The notes: generated from the sequence alone by a model not told the origin. Positions 44,230-57,144 are shown, counted from the stretch's first letter. The stretch is DNA of 64,000 bases from Liquidambar formosana (GCA_039720395.1 CM077831.1:4506003-4570002); one strand, 5' to 3'. Translations and numbers: made by a program.

Positions 44230-45691
44230 TGTAGACACCCCATTTTCACCCCCATGAGATCATGATAGCATTTGGTTAGGTTTAGAAGCATTTAGGAGTC
44301 CCTAAGCCTTAAAGGACACTTTTGCCATTTTAAGCCTTAGGAGGACAGGTCATCATTGCATGCATATTTTTGTCTCTTTGTTGAGTCCCATCACTTGTAT
44401 TTAGTTTCTAGGATCATTTTGGATATGTGTGTCAAATTTGGTTCAATTCCAGATAGGTTTGGATAGTTAATTAGAACTTTTGCGACTTGAAGGGCAATTT
44501 CGTCTTTTACTTCGTATATTTTCCAATTGACTTCCAAATTTGTTCTGAAGTGTTCCATTGACCTTAAAATAATGAAATGAGTCCAATTTAAGATCCAATT
44601 TAATTTATTGATAGGTTTTGGATTGGTTCACCACATTACCCTATGGTTAGTTGACCTTCTTTTCGAGTAATTGCCTCATGAAAACCCAGCCACCTAACCA
44701 TGGTCAGGGATTTTTGGTTCAAGAATATTCTATGCTTATTCTACATTGAATCCTTGAAATTTTGGCTTTTGAATCACTCAAATCGGAGTCAAAATGAAGA
44801 ATTTAAGTCCGTTTGAATTTCGAAGTCCAAACCGAGTCAGAATTCCAAAATTTTTGGATTCCTCTCGGGTGACCGGTTCACCCCAACCGGTCCAACAGGT
44901 TGGCCAACCTGTCCAACCAGTTCACCCCAACCGGTCACCCAAGCCCTTCGTCCTGATTCTCCTTTTGAATTTTTGACGAAATGGGACTCTACCACTCCGA
45001 TTTTCAGCCTTCTAAAGGACTTCTAAGCCTATTAGGAGGTGGTTTTGAGTTGTTTAACATTCATGGGATTTAATTACAGCCCTAGATTGATTTTATGGTG
45101 AATTAATCTCAACCATTGGTTCATATGGTTGGTTGGTTATAAATAGAGGCTCATTCATCAGCATAAGGGACTTTTGGCTTATTTGACACTTCATATTCAT
45201 AAGAGAGAGAGGGACCACGAGTTTGCACACACCCATATCACTTAGAGGAGGCTTTCTACTGCAATTTCAAAGGAGAACTAGAAGGGAACCAAGCCAAAGA
45301 GAAGGAAGAACGCAGCAAAGACCCTTGCTTTGTTGTAAGTCTCCTTTGCATTCTTTTACAATTCCTTCTTCTTCTACTCCATTCTCTGCATAGTTATGGC
45401 TTAGTATTGAATTAGGAATCATATATACTCTATATTTTAGAGTGTATATGATTCAAATATGATGGGAATGCATGTTAGTGGATTAGGATTGTGAATTGTT
45501 TGTTGTTACGATAGTTTCTCTCTTAAGGATAGAGGTACATTTTGCATAGAAAATCAGTTGATGTGTTTAGGCCGTTTTCTCTTCATGGTTCAATTATATG
45601 CATGATTTTAAGCATCTTTTGTATAGGACACTTGCTGTGTAAGTCTCATCTTCATAGGTGTATGGATGATTATTCTTTTCGAGGATAATTA

Positions 45692-47391
45692 TGTTAGGAT
45701 TATGCCCTAGAGCCAATCATGGAGATGATTGTTTAGGGATTAGGAACAATCAATTGATTTCATTTATATATGTCACATTTATTATTGATTTAATAAAAGG
45801 GCTTATTCTATTATGTTTATATGCATCATTTATATTTACATAATATGTCCATGGAGTTAGAGTTGAGAATATGAAATTACAAAGGGTTGTAATTTTGAGA
45901 TTGTAAATATATCTCTGTACTAAACTCCTAAATCATTCCTAGTTGAAGGTTCACTATGATGGACAGTAATGAACCATAGGACTAGCACTTGTTAGGTTGA
46001 CTCTATAGGAGGATAGCTAGTCTCAAGCTATTTGTGTGGAGACACTACAACCAACAAGTGGGTGCCTATTATAAGAATAGGTACACTGAATGTGACCAAA
46101 GATATGAGATAAACTGAATGGAGTTTTAACCTGCCTGTCAATCAGTTTCTCATTGTTATAGTGGTACAAGTAATCCTTAGACCTGAGACACCATGGTTGT
46201 CTTATACATGTAACTTTAGAAGTTTGATAACACTAAGTGCAGATCCTATTCAGGGGTCTGTAAGGGTGTTCATTGGCCCTACTGCTATGTGTGTGAAGGC
46301 ATGTGAGTGATCAACAAGGAATCCATCACTCTCAGGAAAAAGAGAGTGAATGTCTCATACAGCATTCATTGAATATAACTCATTAAATCCATGGGCCCAT
46401 GGTAGAATGAATATGGAAAGGAGTTTCCATAAGTTCATCATTGAGTTGATATTAATAAATGAGTATAAAGTAATTGAACTAGGGACTTGACAGACTTCCA
46501 TGTCCTATTAGTTCAATTGGAGACATTGTGTTGATGGAAGGATGGAATTGTAACCTGTAAACTATAACAGAAGGGCTCTTTGTAAATGACTATTCACCTC
46601 ATTAAGGACCACACCATGAGCCATATGCTAGGTGTTACTCATGGTTAGTAGAAGCCCTAATTGATATAAATGAGTTATAATCAATTAGGGAATTGAAAGG
46701 AGTTTCAATTAGACCCTTAATGGAAAGTGTTCCATTGTGCACAACTTGTGCTGTTCCTACTACTTAATGATGTGAACCCAATGGGTCACACACTGATCAT
46801 GCTAAGAGAGCTTGATTGTCTATGAGAGAAAGGGTATAAGTGATTAAAGAAAAGTTCTTTAAGGGGCTAATTTGTAATTGATGCAAACTAGTGGGCTACT
46901 TGTGTAATTAAGAGTAATTACACAAATTAGATTAGGGTTTGGAGACCCCCCTTGGCCGGCCCTAGTTGGAGGCTATTTAAAGCCTTTTATGATGTGATGA
47001 CATCATCACTTGAAGCACTCTTGGAGGCTCCCAAGTGCTGGCCGAAAATTTCACCTCTCTCTCTCTCTCTCTCCTCTCTTCTCCTACTCTAGCATCAACA
47101 AGGGAAAGAAGGAAAGGACATCAAGCTCTAGCTAGGTGTGGATACTGTTGGAGGCAGCACACTTGGGCTGCTCATTCACCGCTGTCCGGAGACAAAGCTT
47201 GGAGCAAAAAGGAGAAGAAAAAGCTTGGAGCATAAAGGAGAAGACTTGAATCAACTGTAAGTAATTCTACCCTCTTCTAGTTAGGGTTTTTGTTTTATAT
47301 TAAGCATAATTAAGATTCATGGGTTTGGGAATCGTAGGAAAAATTTTAAATTCCGCCTTTGTATTTTTCCTCTCTAGTTTGATTCCCAACA
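45692..47391 (+). mobile_element. Cop-1 5' LTR
   Basis: The termini are TGTTAGGATTATGCCC and GATTCCCAACA. A TATTTAAA box lies near 46974, followed by a CT microsatellite (about 47056-47075) that probably lies in the transcribed leader. It is nearly identical to 53809-55506 and to the solo LTR at 3908-5605. Confidence 0.95.
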
Positions 47392-47392
47392 G

Positions 47393-47404
47393 TGGTATCA
47401 GAGC
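47393..47404 (+). promoter_or_regulatory. primer binding site of Cop-1 (initiator tRNA-Met)
   Basis: TGGTATCAGAGC starts two bases after the LTR end. This is the standard plant copia primer binding site, complementary to the 3' end of initiator tRNA-Met. Confidence 0.95.
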
Positions 47405-50400
47405 CATGATTATGCCTAATACAAACTGCATGTGGGCTGTAATTCATGGTAAATTGATTGGTTTAATGAATTGAGATTCATGTTCATGCATTCAATTGAT
47501 TTCCCTCTCATGGCCGAACCTAGGGTTATTGAACCCTAGGTGTTTATCTCTCCTTCTCCTCTTCTAAAATAGTTTTAGGGCTGCTGGAAAATTCAAAGAG
47601 TTGAATAGGTTTCAGTTTTGGAGAAGAAGAAGGAGGAAACTAGGGTTTCCTCTTCATGGCCGAACCTGGGGTTTTGAACCTAGGCTGTTTTTCCCTCTTC
47701 TCCTCTTCTAATATTCTTCTAACATTAATTCTGGAATTTTTGAGAAGCATGTGATGTATACAGAAGAAGAAACCAGTGTTTCTTCTATGGAGGCCGAACC
47801 TAGGGTTTGGAACCCTAGGTTGTTCTCTTTTGTGTTTTGTTTTTGTTTTGGTTTAATTAAGACATGAGATGCCTGTAATTAATCCACATAAAGTTGTTAT
47901 GGTGATTTCTCAAGTATAGGGATGCATAGAAATCAAAACAATTCAAAAAGTTTGGGAAGAACACCATGGAGTTCGAATCTGGGTTTTAGAACCCTATGGT
48001 TCTTGCTACTGTTCTGATATGATATCTCTGTAAAATTGATGTAAATCCTTTATAGGATAATTATACATATTGTATGTATGATTTTCTTTAAGTTTTATAA
48101 GAGTCTTGATGCATATAAGAATCAAAAAGTTTGATTTCTTGAAAAACACAGCAGGCTGTTTTTCTGCAGAAAGTCATCAATGGAGTTTTGTTCATATCTT
48201 GAGCTAGGGAACTCCAAATTGCATGAAACCAATTTTATTAGTTTCCTAAGACATGTAGGATGCTAGGAAAAATAATTTGGTAACCTGAATTAATCATCTT
48301 GCTGGGTTTTAAATCAATTTGTGATCAGGGACAGTATGCTGTCAAATTCTGGACAGCCTACTGTTCTTGAATTGTTTAGAACAATTGGGGATGATTTGAT
48401 CATCCAAACCACTTCAATTAGCTTAGTAATTCATGTAGGGACATGATACAAAAGCTGGTTTTGTAGGTGGAGTCGAATTGATTAAGTTTTAGAAACGTTT
48501 GTGACCTTGGAGGTCCTCCCATGGTGGTGCCAGCAAGGGTTCTTGAAACCCTAATGTTCTTTGAAGAAGACAGCCCTCTTGGCCACTCCACACGTGTCCA
48601 TGGGCTTGGCCCACACCCTAGCTTGAGTCCCCCTTTGCTGGCCATGGCCTCCCATGGCCTGGCCAAGCCATGGCAGCCTTGGCTAGCCATGGCAGCCCAC
48701 TATAGGTGGCGGCAGCCTTAGGGTTTCTTAGGAAACCCTAATTCCCTTTAATGATGAAACCCTAATTCATTAATTGCATTAATTAAAAACCCTAATTGAC
48801 TATTAATTACCTTAATTAAAATGTTTAATGATTGGTCATCAATTGACCAATCATGGTTATTAATCATTAGGGTATAATTAATTGCATTTATGATGTCTAG
48901 GGTTTAGGGTTTAGGAAACCCTAATTCATATTAATTAAACCCTAATTCTATTAATGCATTAATTAATAACTAAACCTAGTAATTAATGTGTCTAACCTAG
49001 GGTTAAATGATTGGTCATGATCATTAATGGTTTAGTAATTAATCATTGGCATTTAATAGGTTTAAGGTTTAGGGTTTTAGAAACCCTAATTAGTGCATAT
49101 TAATTAGGAGTAATTAATATCCTAGGTGGCATTAATTAAACCCTAATCCTAATCATTAATACCGTATAAACCTAGGGTTTAAATGATTGGTCATTAATTG
49201 ACCAATCATAAGGCATTTAATGCATTAGGGTTACACTTAGGGTTTAGAGTTAATGCATTTAGGGTTTAGGGTTTTAGGAAACCCTAATGCACTAATTAAT
49301 TAATAAAATGATTTTATTTAATTCCGAAATTGAGTATTTAATTAATGGTGATTAATTTTATATTGTTTTAAATGGTTTAAAACACAATTTAGGATTAAAT
49401 AAAAATCTGGAAATTTTAATTAAATAAAATTGTTTTGTTTAATTAAAAAGATTCTAATATTTGATATTAGAGTTTAATTAGGGGACTTTATATGTTTCAA
49501 TTGATTTGATTAATTGAAATTAAATGTCTTAAATGTTAAGACTTAATTAATTCAAGAATTTATGCATATCCTAATAAGATTAGGACACATTAATGAGATT
49601 AATGAAAACCAATCAATAGAGTTACCATAAATGCCCATATGTTTATTCCCTACAGTTATTTCCTTTATTATGCAATGTGATTGTATGGTTATGGATGGAT
49701 GATGATTATGGACTATACCCTTAAACCAATTGTGATTGGCCGTCTTATGAATGGGTTGTATAATTTTTCAAGAGTTGTCAATTTTTGGTGATGTATTATT
49801 TATTTGGGGCTTGCATGCCACCTTCTTCTCTCTCTCTATCATTCTCTTATGTACCCCACATTCCCCTTATGTATCCCTTTCTTTAAATTATGTAAATGTT
49901 ATGTAATCGAGAGCGCACTAAGGAGCATGGTGGACCTAAAGAAGCATGGTGGAGCCCAACAAGCCTATGGTGGAGACCATCAAGCTAATGGAGGAGATTG
50001 AAGGACTTGAAAGCTTGGAGAAGACTTTCAAGAGAGCATGCTATGTTTTGAATGAATGTTTTACGATCACCTACACCCACCTTAGACCTAGGATTCAATT
50101 CATTGGCTTAGATTGAATCCTCTTAAAGTCCATAATCATCATAGTGGGAGCTTTTAATGAGATTAATAGTGATAGCTCCAAATCCAAAGATCGTTATATG
50201 TCACCTTATAGGGACTAATATCGATAAGTGGATTATATATATATATATAATGTTGTTATATATTTCTTATTTAAATGCATGAGATGTATGTTAGAATTAG
50301 TTAATTTGATGAGACCCTTAAAACCCCTCTCTTTTAATATTAAGTTGGAAATGGAGAATACATTAGGGAATGGATTCTTCATTGCCTTCCATCATTATAG

Positions 50401-50899
50401 GATCATCTAACGTCCCTTAATGTGGGTACCTGGCTGCAGACATGTAGGAGCTACCCATATTAAAGACATTACTTGAAACTATCATATATGTAGATATCAT
50501 GGGGTGCCTAAGCTGGTATATACCAAGAAACTAACATGTGAGGTATATATTTGGTGAAACATACCTGTGTGAATGATGGGCTTAACTTAACTAGGGAAGT
50601 ATTCCAAGAAACTAACATGTGAGGAATATGTACCCTAGAGGCAAAATGATTGGAACTTGCTTATGAAGCAATAGACAAAGAGTTGTCTTCTTACTGTGGG
50701 TTAGAAGTCAAGAAACTAACATGTGAGGCTTCTAGGTCACAGTGGGACCCCAATCCCCATTAGGAATAAGATTCCCGAATTCCATTAGAGGGTGTATGGA
50801 ATTTGATAAAATAGTGGGAGGTACCATATGATTAAAGACCCGATCATTATGGATTAAAAATGAAATCTAATTCTCTAATTTTATATGTAGTTCATAGAA
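47405..50899 (+). other. Cop-1 long leader rich in hairpins
   Basis: No reading frame of note lies in these 3.5 kb. The first half has perfect inverted repeats built on AGGGTT and AACCCT: ACCTAGGGTT/AACCCTAGGT at 47518-47541 and 47798-47820, and TTAGGGTTT/AAACCCTAA at 48718-48741 and 49069-49089. Two 11-bp-arm hairpins ATGATTGGTCA/TGACCAATCAT lie at 48828-48854 and 49183-49209. The stretch 49300-49850 is AT-rich with nothing recognisable. From 49857 it is homologous to the Cop-2 leader, and three constant-loop hairpins lie at 50517-50549, 50599-50629 and 50702-50734. Confidence 0.75.
50517..50734 (+). repeat. three hairpins with an identical 17-base loop upstream of Cop-1 gag
   Basis: The loop AAGAAACTAACATGTGA occurs three times exactly (50525-50541, 50606-50622, 50710-50726). 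Each copy is closed by different complementary arms: TATATACC/GGTATATA, TATTCC/GGAATA and TAGAAGTC/GGCTTCTA (one T-G pair). The last ends 165 bases before the gag ATG, where packaging signals usually lie in retroelements. Confidence 0.9.
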
Positions 50900-51772
50900 A
50901 TGGCTCATCTCAACCCACTATCCAAAATATTGGACATTAACCGTTTGACTGGACCAAACTATCTTGATTGGCTGAGGAACTTAAAAATAGTTTTAACTTC
51001 CGAAAAGATTACCTACACACTTGATGGCACACTTCCTGAGGCACTGGCTGAGACTGCAACTCAGCAAGAGAGAGACGCTTTTCAGAAGCGCATGGACGAC
51101 GATTTGAAGGCAAGATGCTATATGATGGCATCCATGAGCCCTGAGCTTCAGAAGCAACATGAGTCCATGAAAAGTGCTCGCGACATCTTTCTCCACTTAC
51201 AAGAGTTGTATGGGGAGCAAAGTAGGACCGCAAAGTACAATATTGTCAAGGATCTATTCAAGGCAAGGATGAATGAGGGTTCATCTATGACTGATCACAC
51301 CTTGAAAATGATCAACCATATCGAGCAGCTTGAAAAGCTTGATGTGATCATTGAAGCTGATATGTGTTCAGACATTATATTGCAGTCCCTTCCTGATTCA
51401 TTTGGGCCGTTCATAATGAATTTTCATATGAACAAGCTTGAGCCCACTCTCCCCGAGCTGCACAATTTGCTCAAGATGACTGAGGAGACAATGAAGAAGG
51501 GAAAAGGTTCTTTGCTCGCATTTGATGGAGCTTCTACTTCCAAGGCCAAGCCCAAGCCTAAGGGCAAGGGCAAAGGAAAGGGTAAGAGTACCCAAGGGAA
51601 GAAGAAGAAGAACTTGAAGCCAAAGGGAGGTGTCAAGAAAGGTAATACTGACAAGGCCAAAGGAACCTGTTTTCACTGCGGCAAGGATGGGCACTGGAAA
51701 CGTAACTGCCGGGAGTATCTGGATACTCTAAAGAGCCGACCTTCGGAAGGTATGGATCATGCTCTAAACTAA
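50900..51772 (+). CDS. gag: Cop-1 gag polyprotein, intact
   Basis: This is a 290-codon frame encoding a copia-type gag, the structural protein of the virus-like particle. The N-terminal part (PLSKILDINRLTGPNYLDWL) and the central helical region (about residues 75-210, with HLQELYGEQ and DIILQSLPDSFGPFIMNFHM) match the plant copia gag pattern. A Lys/Gly-rich linker (about 213-260) leads to the zinc knuckle CFHCGKDGHWKRNC near 262-275. The frame ends shortly after the knuckle at DHALN. Cop-2 reads on from the equivalent point into protease, so the stop here separates gag from pol. Unlike everything downstream, this frame has no lesion, which suggests selection on gag or on RNA within it. Confidence 0.9.
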   Translation: MAHLNPLSKILDINRLTGPNYLDWLRNLKIVLTSEKITYTLDGTLPEALAETATQQERDAFQKRMDDDLKARCYMMASMSPELQKQHESMKSARDIFLHLQELYGEQSRTAKYNIVKDLFKARMNEGSSMTDHTLKMINHIEQLEKLDVIIEADMCSDIILQSLPDSFGPFIMNFHMNKLEPTLPELHNLLKMTEETMKKGKGSLLAFDGASTSKAKPKPKGKGKGKGKSTQGKKKKNLKPKGGVKKGNTDKAKGTCFHCGKDGHWKRNCREYLDTLKSRPSEGMDHALN

Positions 51773-53790
51773 ATGTTAGTTTTGCTTCCACTTAGGTACT
51801 TAATTCTGATGTGAATTTTGAATTCCATGCAGGATCTAGTGGGAAGCAGAAGGCTGAGTAGAAGCGGAATACCCCTACGAGTGGAGAATGGAGCAAAGTG
51901 TTGCTGTATTAGCTATGGGATTTGCTGCTTGACTCTACCTGAAGGAGTAGTTTAGAATTAATAAGCTATCTTGACATTCCAGAAGTTTTAGAAACATTAT
52001 CTTTATTTCAGTTTTGCCTAAACAGTGTTTTAGTTTGATTTAATAAATGTTTTTATGAAGAGTTCATTACTTCTGGAATTTATAGCATTTATCTTCTAAA
52101 CTACCTTGCAAATATGAATTGCATGAAACATGATAGCTCTAAAATTGAATGCTAATAAACCCAAGAGAACAAGAGAAATAGTTTCTCATACTTTATGAAC
52201 CTTTACTTAAAAATGTTAAGGTATAGGTGCATATACTTAAAGAAGTACAAATCTGAAACATTTGAAAAGGTTCAAAGAATTCAGATATGAAGTAAAGAAA
52301 CAAACTAGTAAAAGTATTAAGCTCTTCGATTGGATCGAGGAGGCGAATATTTAACTGGTGATCTTTCAGATCAACTTGTTCAAATAGGCATTCTATTCTA
52401 ATGGACCTCTTAGAACATCATAACTAAATGGTGTGTCAGAAAGGAGGAAGAGGACCTTATTTGATATGGTCCGGTCCATGATAAGTTACAACGACCTAAT
52501 ATTATCCTTGTTAGGATATGCCCTAGAAATTGCCACGTACCTGTGAAACAGAGTTCAAACCAAGGCTGTCCCTTAGGACCTATATGAGATATGGAAAGGG
52601 AAGCACCAAACCTTAAGCATGTTAAGGTATGGGGATGCACTACATATGTAGAGACATATAATGCAACCAAATTGGAAATCAAGATAACTTAAATGTAGGT
52701 TTGTGGATTACCCTAAAGAAAGTTTAGGATATCATATCTATTATCCTGATAAACAAAAGGTGTTTTGTTTGTAAGTTTGCAATCTTTCTTGAAAAAGAGT
52801 TTATTCAAGAAGGAGATAACAACAGGAAAATAGAACTCAAAGAGTTGTCTAATGAGACACAAACCAACATTGATGCAACCACTATCCCTGTTGAGACAAA
52901 ACCCATCATTGTACCATGATCGTACAAAGGGTTAGTGGGAGTGCGATCACATTTATGGTCCTATAAGTGAATGACGTTCTACTTATTAGGGAATAATGTA
53001 GAGACATTGTCAAAAGTGAAAAATTGGTTTTTCACAAAGTTTCTTCATAAAAGATTTGGAAGAAGCATCCTATATTCTAGGAATAGAGGTCTATAGAGAT
53101 AGATCTAAAGGATGCTAAGTCTCTCCCAATCAAAGTACATAGACAAGATTTTGAAAGAGTTCAAAATGCATGATTCCAAAAGGAGGTCTAATTCCTGTCA
53201 GACATGGAATCAAGTTGTCTATAACTAAAAGACCAGATATCAGTTTTGCTGTAAATGTTACGAGCAAATATCAGGCAGACCCAGATGAGGAACACTGGGA
53301 AGCAGTCAAGGCTATCCTTAAGTTCTTGAGAAGAACTAAAGGACCTATCCCTTGCCTATGGAGAAAGAAAGTTGAAATGGTTGGTAGAACGGATACAGAT
53401 TTTCAATTTGATGATGATGATAGGAGATCAACATCGAGGTATGTTCTCACCTTAAATGGTGGAGCTGTAAATTTGAGTGCATTGCTGCATGTTTGGATGA
53501 GTAAGTTCATTGCAGAACTAGGAGTGGTTCCTGACATTGAGAAGCCTTTACTATTGTTTTTGTGACAACAATAAGGCTAGTGCTCAAGACAAGGATCCAC
53601 GGTCTCATCAAAAGTCCAAACTTTAAGCGGCGATTCCAAGTGATTAGAGAGATCATTGGAAGAGATGACATATACATATAGAAGTTTAATACAACAGAGA
53701 ATAAAGAAGACCCCTTCACTAAGGCTATGACCCAAGTGTATTGGATCACCATCGACAGGATATGGGTATAAGATACATGGTGGATTGGCT
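51773..53790 (+). pseudogene. Cop-1 pol remnants
   Basis: The sequence aligns by eye with Cop-2 pol from protease to RNase H but has many single-base indels and large deletions. The integrase finger region is missing near 52165. Near 52920 the match jumps from the integrase-RT linker to just before the RT YVDD position, removing roughly 640 bp of reverse transcriptase. A further deletion lies near 53220. Surviving pieces include the integrase core (about 52320-52480) and RNase H (53220-53560). No functional enzyme can come from this. Confidence 0.85.
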
Positions 53791-53798
53791 ATAGTGCA

Positions 53799-53808
53799 AG
53801 TGGGAGAT
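53799..53808 (+). promoter_or_regulatory. polypurine tract of Cop-1
   Basis: AGTGGGAGAT lies immediately before the 3' LTR start at 53809, as in Cop-2. Confidence 0.8.
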
Positions 53809-55506
53809 TGTTAGGATTATGCCCTAGAGCCAATCATGGAGATGATTGTTTAGGGATTAGGAACAATCAATTGATTTCATTTATATATGTCACATTTATT
53901 ATTGATTTAATAAAAAGGCTTATTCTATTATGTTTATATGCATCATTTATATTTACATAATATGTCCATGGAGTTAGAGTTGAGAATATGAAATTACAAA
54001 GGGTTGTAATTTTGAGACTATAAATATATCTCTGTACTAAACTCCTAAATCATTCCTAGTTGAAGGTTCACTATGATGGACAGTAATGAACCATAGGACT
54101 AGCACTTGTTAGGTTGACTCTATAGGAGGATAGCTAGTCTCAAGCTATTTGTGTGGAGACACTACAACCAACAAGTGGGTGCCTATTATAAGAATAGGTA
54201 CACTGAATGTGACCAAAGATATGAGATAAACTGAATGGAGTTTTAACCTGCCTGTCAATCAGTTTCTCATTGTTATAGTGGTACAAGTAATCCTTAGACC
54301 TGAGACACCATGGTTGTCTTATACATGTAGCTTTAGAAGTTTGATAATACTAAGTGCAGATCCTATTCAGGGGTCTGTAAGGGTGTTCATTGGCCCTACT
54401 GCTATGTGTGTGAAGGCATGTGAGTGATCAACAAGGAATCCATCACTCTCAGGAAAAAAAGAGTGAATGTCTCATACAGCATTCATTGAATATAACTCAT
54501 TAAATCCATGGGCCCATGGTAGAATGAATATGGAAAGGAGTTTCCATAAGTTCATCATTGCGTTGATATTAATGAATGAGTATAATGTAATTGAACTAGG
54601 GACTTGACAGACTTCCATGTCCTATTAGTTCAATTGGAGACATTGTGTTGATGGAAGGATGGAATTGTAACCTGTAAACTATAACAGAAGGGTTCTTTGT
54701 AAATGACTATTCACCTCATTAAGGACCACACCATGAGCCATATGCTAGGTGTTACTCATGGTTAGTAGAAGCCCTAATTGATATAAATGAGTTATAATCA
54801 ATTAGGGAATTGAAAGGAGTTTCAATTAGACCCTTAATGGAAAGTGTTCCATTGTGCACAACTTGTGCTGTTCCTACTACTTAATGATGTGAACCCAATG
54901 GGTCACACACTGATCATGCTAAGAGAGCTTGATTGTCTATGAGAGAAAGGGTATAAGTGATTAAAGAAAAGTTCTTTAAGGGGCTAATTTGTAATTGATG
55001 CAAACTAGTGGGCTACTTGTGTAATTAAGAGTAATTACACAAATTGGATTAGGGTTTGGAGACCCCCCTTGGCCGGCCCTAGTTGGAGGCTATTTAAAGC
55101 CTTTTATGATGTGATAACATCATCACTTGAAGCACTCTTGGAGGCTCCCAAGTGCTGGCCGAAAATTTCACCTCTCTCTCTCTCTCTCCTCTCTTCTCCT
55201 ACTCTAGCATCAACAAGGGAAAGAAGGAAAGGACATCAAGCTCTAGCTAGGTGTGGATACTGTTGGAGGCAGCACACTTGGGCTGCTCATTCATCGCTGT
55301 CCGGAGACAAAGCTTGGAGCAAAAAGGAGAAGAAAAAGCTTGGAGCATAAAGGAGAAGACTTGAATCAACTGTAAGTAATTCTACCCTCTTCTAGTTAGG
55401 GTTTTTGTTTTGTATTAAGCATAATTAAGATTCATGGGTTTGGGAATCGTAGGAAAAATTTTAAATTCCGCCTTTGTATTTTTCCTCTCTAGTTTGATTC
55501 CCAACA
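53809..55506 (+). mobile_element. Cop-1 3' LTR
   Basis: The termini are TGTTAGGATTATGCCC and GATTCCCAACA. Differences from the 5' LTR include a G/A change in the AATTRGATTAGGG region and the length of the CT microsatellite. It is followed by the target duplication AATTA. Confidence 0.95.
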
Positions 55507-57144
55507 AATTATCGTCCTTAGAGGGTGAGGTTGTGCACAGGTGCTTTCTGGAGTGTGTTCAAGTGCTCTGTGAGTTTCTTTGCATTCTTAGGTATATATT
55601 TTATGTAGGATATGTGAATAAATCATTCATGTGGAGTGATTTCTACGTAAAATTATCTCCGGGTAGTTTTACTTAAGAAAGCTCGCCGTAAATATAATTA
55701 TTTCACATTCTTACATAAAGTACTTACCTAAGGCATCATGTTAGATTTTCTTTTCATGTCTTGGATTGTCATATGATTATTTTCATCATGGTAATTCATA
55801 TTTAGCATGTTTTTGATAGTTTTGTGCATGTTAGGGTGTTTAGAGCATATAGAAGCATATTAGGATTTTGTTTTTCTTTTGATTTTTGTTGTTTGCATGA
55901 GTGTTAGGTCGTTATATGCATGTTTAGTATTCTGTCCAGATTTGATTTAGGTCTTCTAATGATAATTTGAGCATGAATATGAATTATTTGAGCTTAATAA
56001 TTGCCTTATAGAATACATAGGGTGATTAATTGGTGATTTCTCGATGTTTCGGGATGATTTGAGCATATAGGAGCATATAGGATTGAGTTTTTCTTTTGAT
56101 TTTTGTTATTTGCATGAGTGTTAGGTCATTATATGCATGTTTAGTATTCTGTCCAGATTTGATTTAGGTCTTCTAATGATGATTTGAGCATGAATATGAA
56201 TGGTTTAAGCTTAATAATTGCCCTATAGAATACATAGGGTGATTAATTGGTGTTTTCTCGATGTTTCGAGATGATTTGCATATGGTAAGTGGTTCATGGT
56301 AAGTCTTGTGTGAGTTGTTCTCTTCTCCCCCTCGGGTTATTGTCTTTACTTTGAATTAGAAGTCTTAAGTTTCGAACTCTCTTAAAATTTTGTTTTACTT
56401 GGAGTTCTATTCGCTTTTGAATTCAAATCACTTTAGAAGTCTATTTGAGTTAGAATTCTATTCTTTCTCAAATACCTACTTTTTCTCAAACTATTTTTGG
56501 AAACTCCTAAGTTTTAAAACCTTTCTTAAGTTGGAAACTTAGGATTTATAGTTCATTGTAAAGGGAGTAACCCCTTCTCAATCGAACTATGTGGACTTTG
56601 ATCCTTGCATCTTTGTATGCAAGGTACGTAGGCGCTCATTTGATGTTCAAGTCTGCCCTAGGATACTAAGTATCCTAGGTTTTCTTTTCTTTCTTTTTCT
56701 TTTTCTTTTATCCATTTATCCATCAATTATTTGCTAGTGGATAGGATGGATTTGTTTGCTCATTCTCTCCTTCTCTTGCCTGCTTTCCATATCTCTCATA
56801 CTTATTCATGGATGTTTACATGCTTTATGGATGTTTATTGCTTTATGGATGTTCATGGATGAATGTAGATTATTTATGGATGATTCTTTGCATATACATG
56901 GTGACTAATTAGGAAGTGATTAAAATAGCCCATATAAATTCAGAGACCCATTTTGGGGCGATGTGGGTGCCTAAAGGATGTTTCTTAGAACCTTCCTACA
57001 TCGTAACTTAGTCTCCGAATCCTCTCTTGTTTTGTTAAGATTTGCTTTTCCTTGATCGGAGTCATGTGGTTTGTTTTCAAAGGTTTCCTTTTAAAACTAT
57101 TTTCATGGTTTTCCTTTTTTTTCCTTAAAAAATGAGGTGGCGAC

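Larger units (their letters stand above)
45692..55506 (+). mobile_element. Cop-1: complete copia element with intact gag and broken pol
   Basis: This is a 9.8-kb element with perfect target duplications AATTA (45687-45691, 55507-55511) and LTRs of 1700 and 1698 bp that differ at only a handful of sites by eye. The order is 5' LTR, tRNA-Met primer binding site, a very long leader (3.5 kb), gag, pol remnants, polypurine tract and 3' LTR. Pol lacks most of the reverse transcriptase, so the element cannot be autonomous. Its near-identical LTRs nevertheless indicate recent transposition, presumably with enzymes supplied by a relative. Confidence 0.95.

Noticed and set aside
48897..49290. Possible interstitial telomere repeat
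   Set aside because: TTTAGGG units are not in tandem runs. They alternate with AAACCCTAA as inverted repeats within a copia leader.
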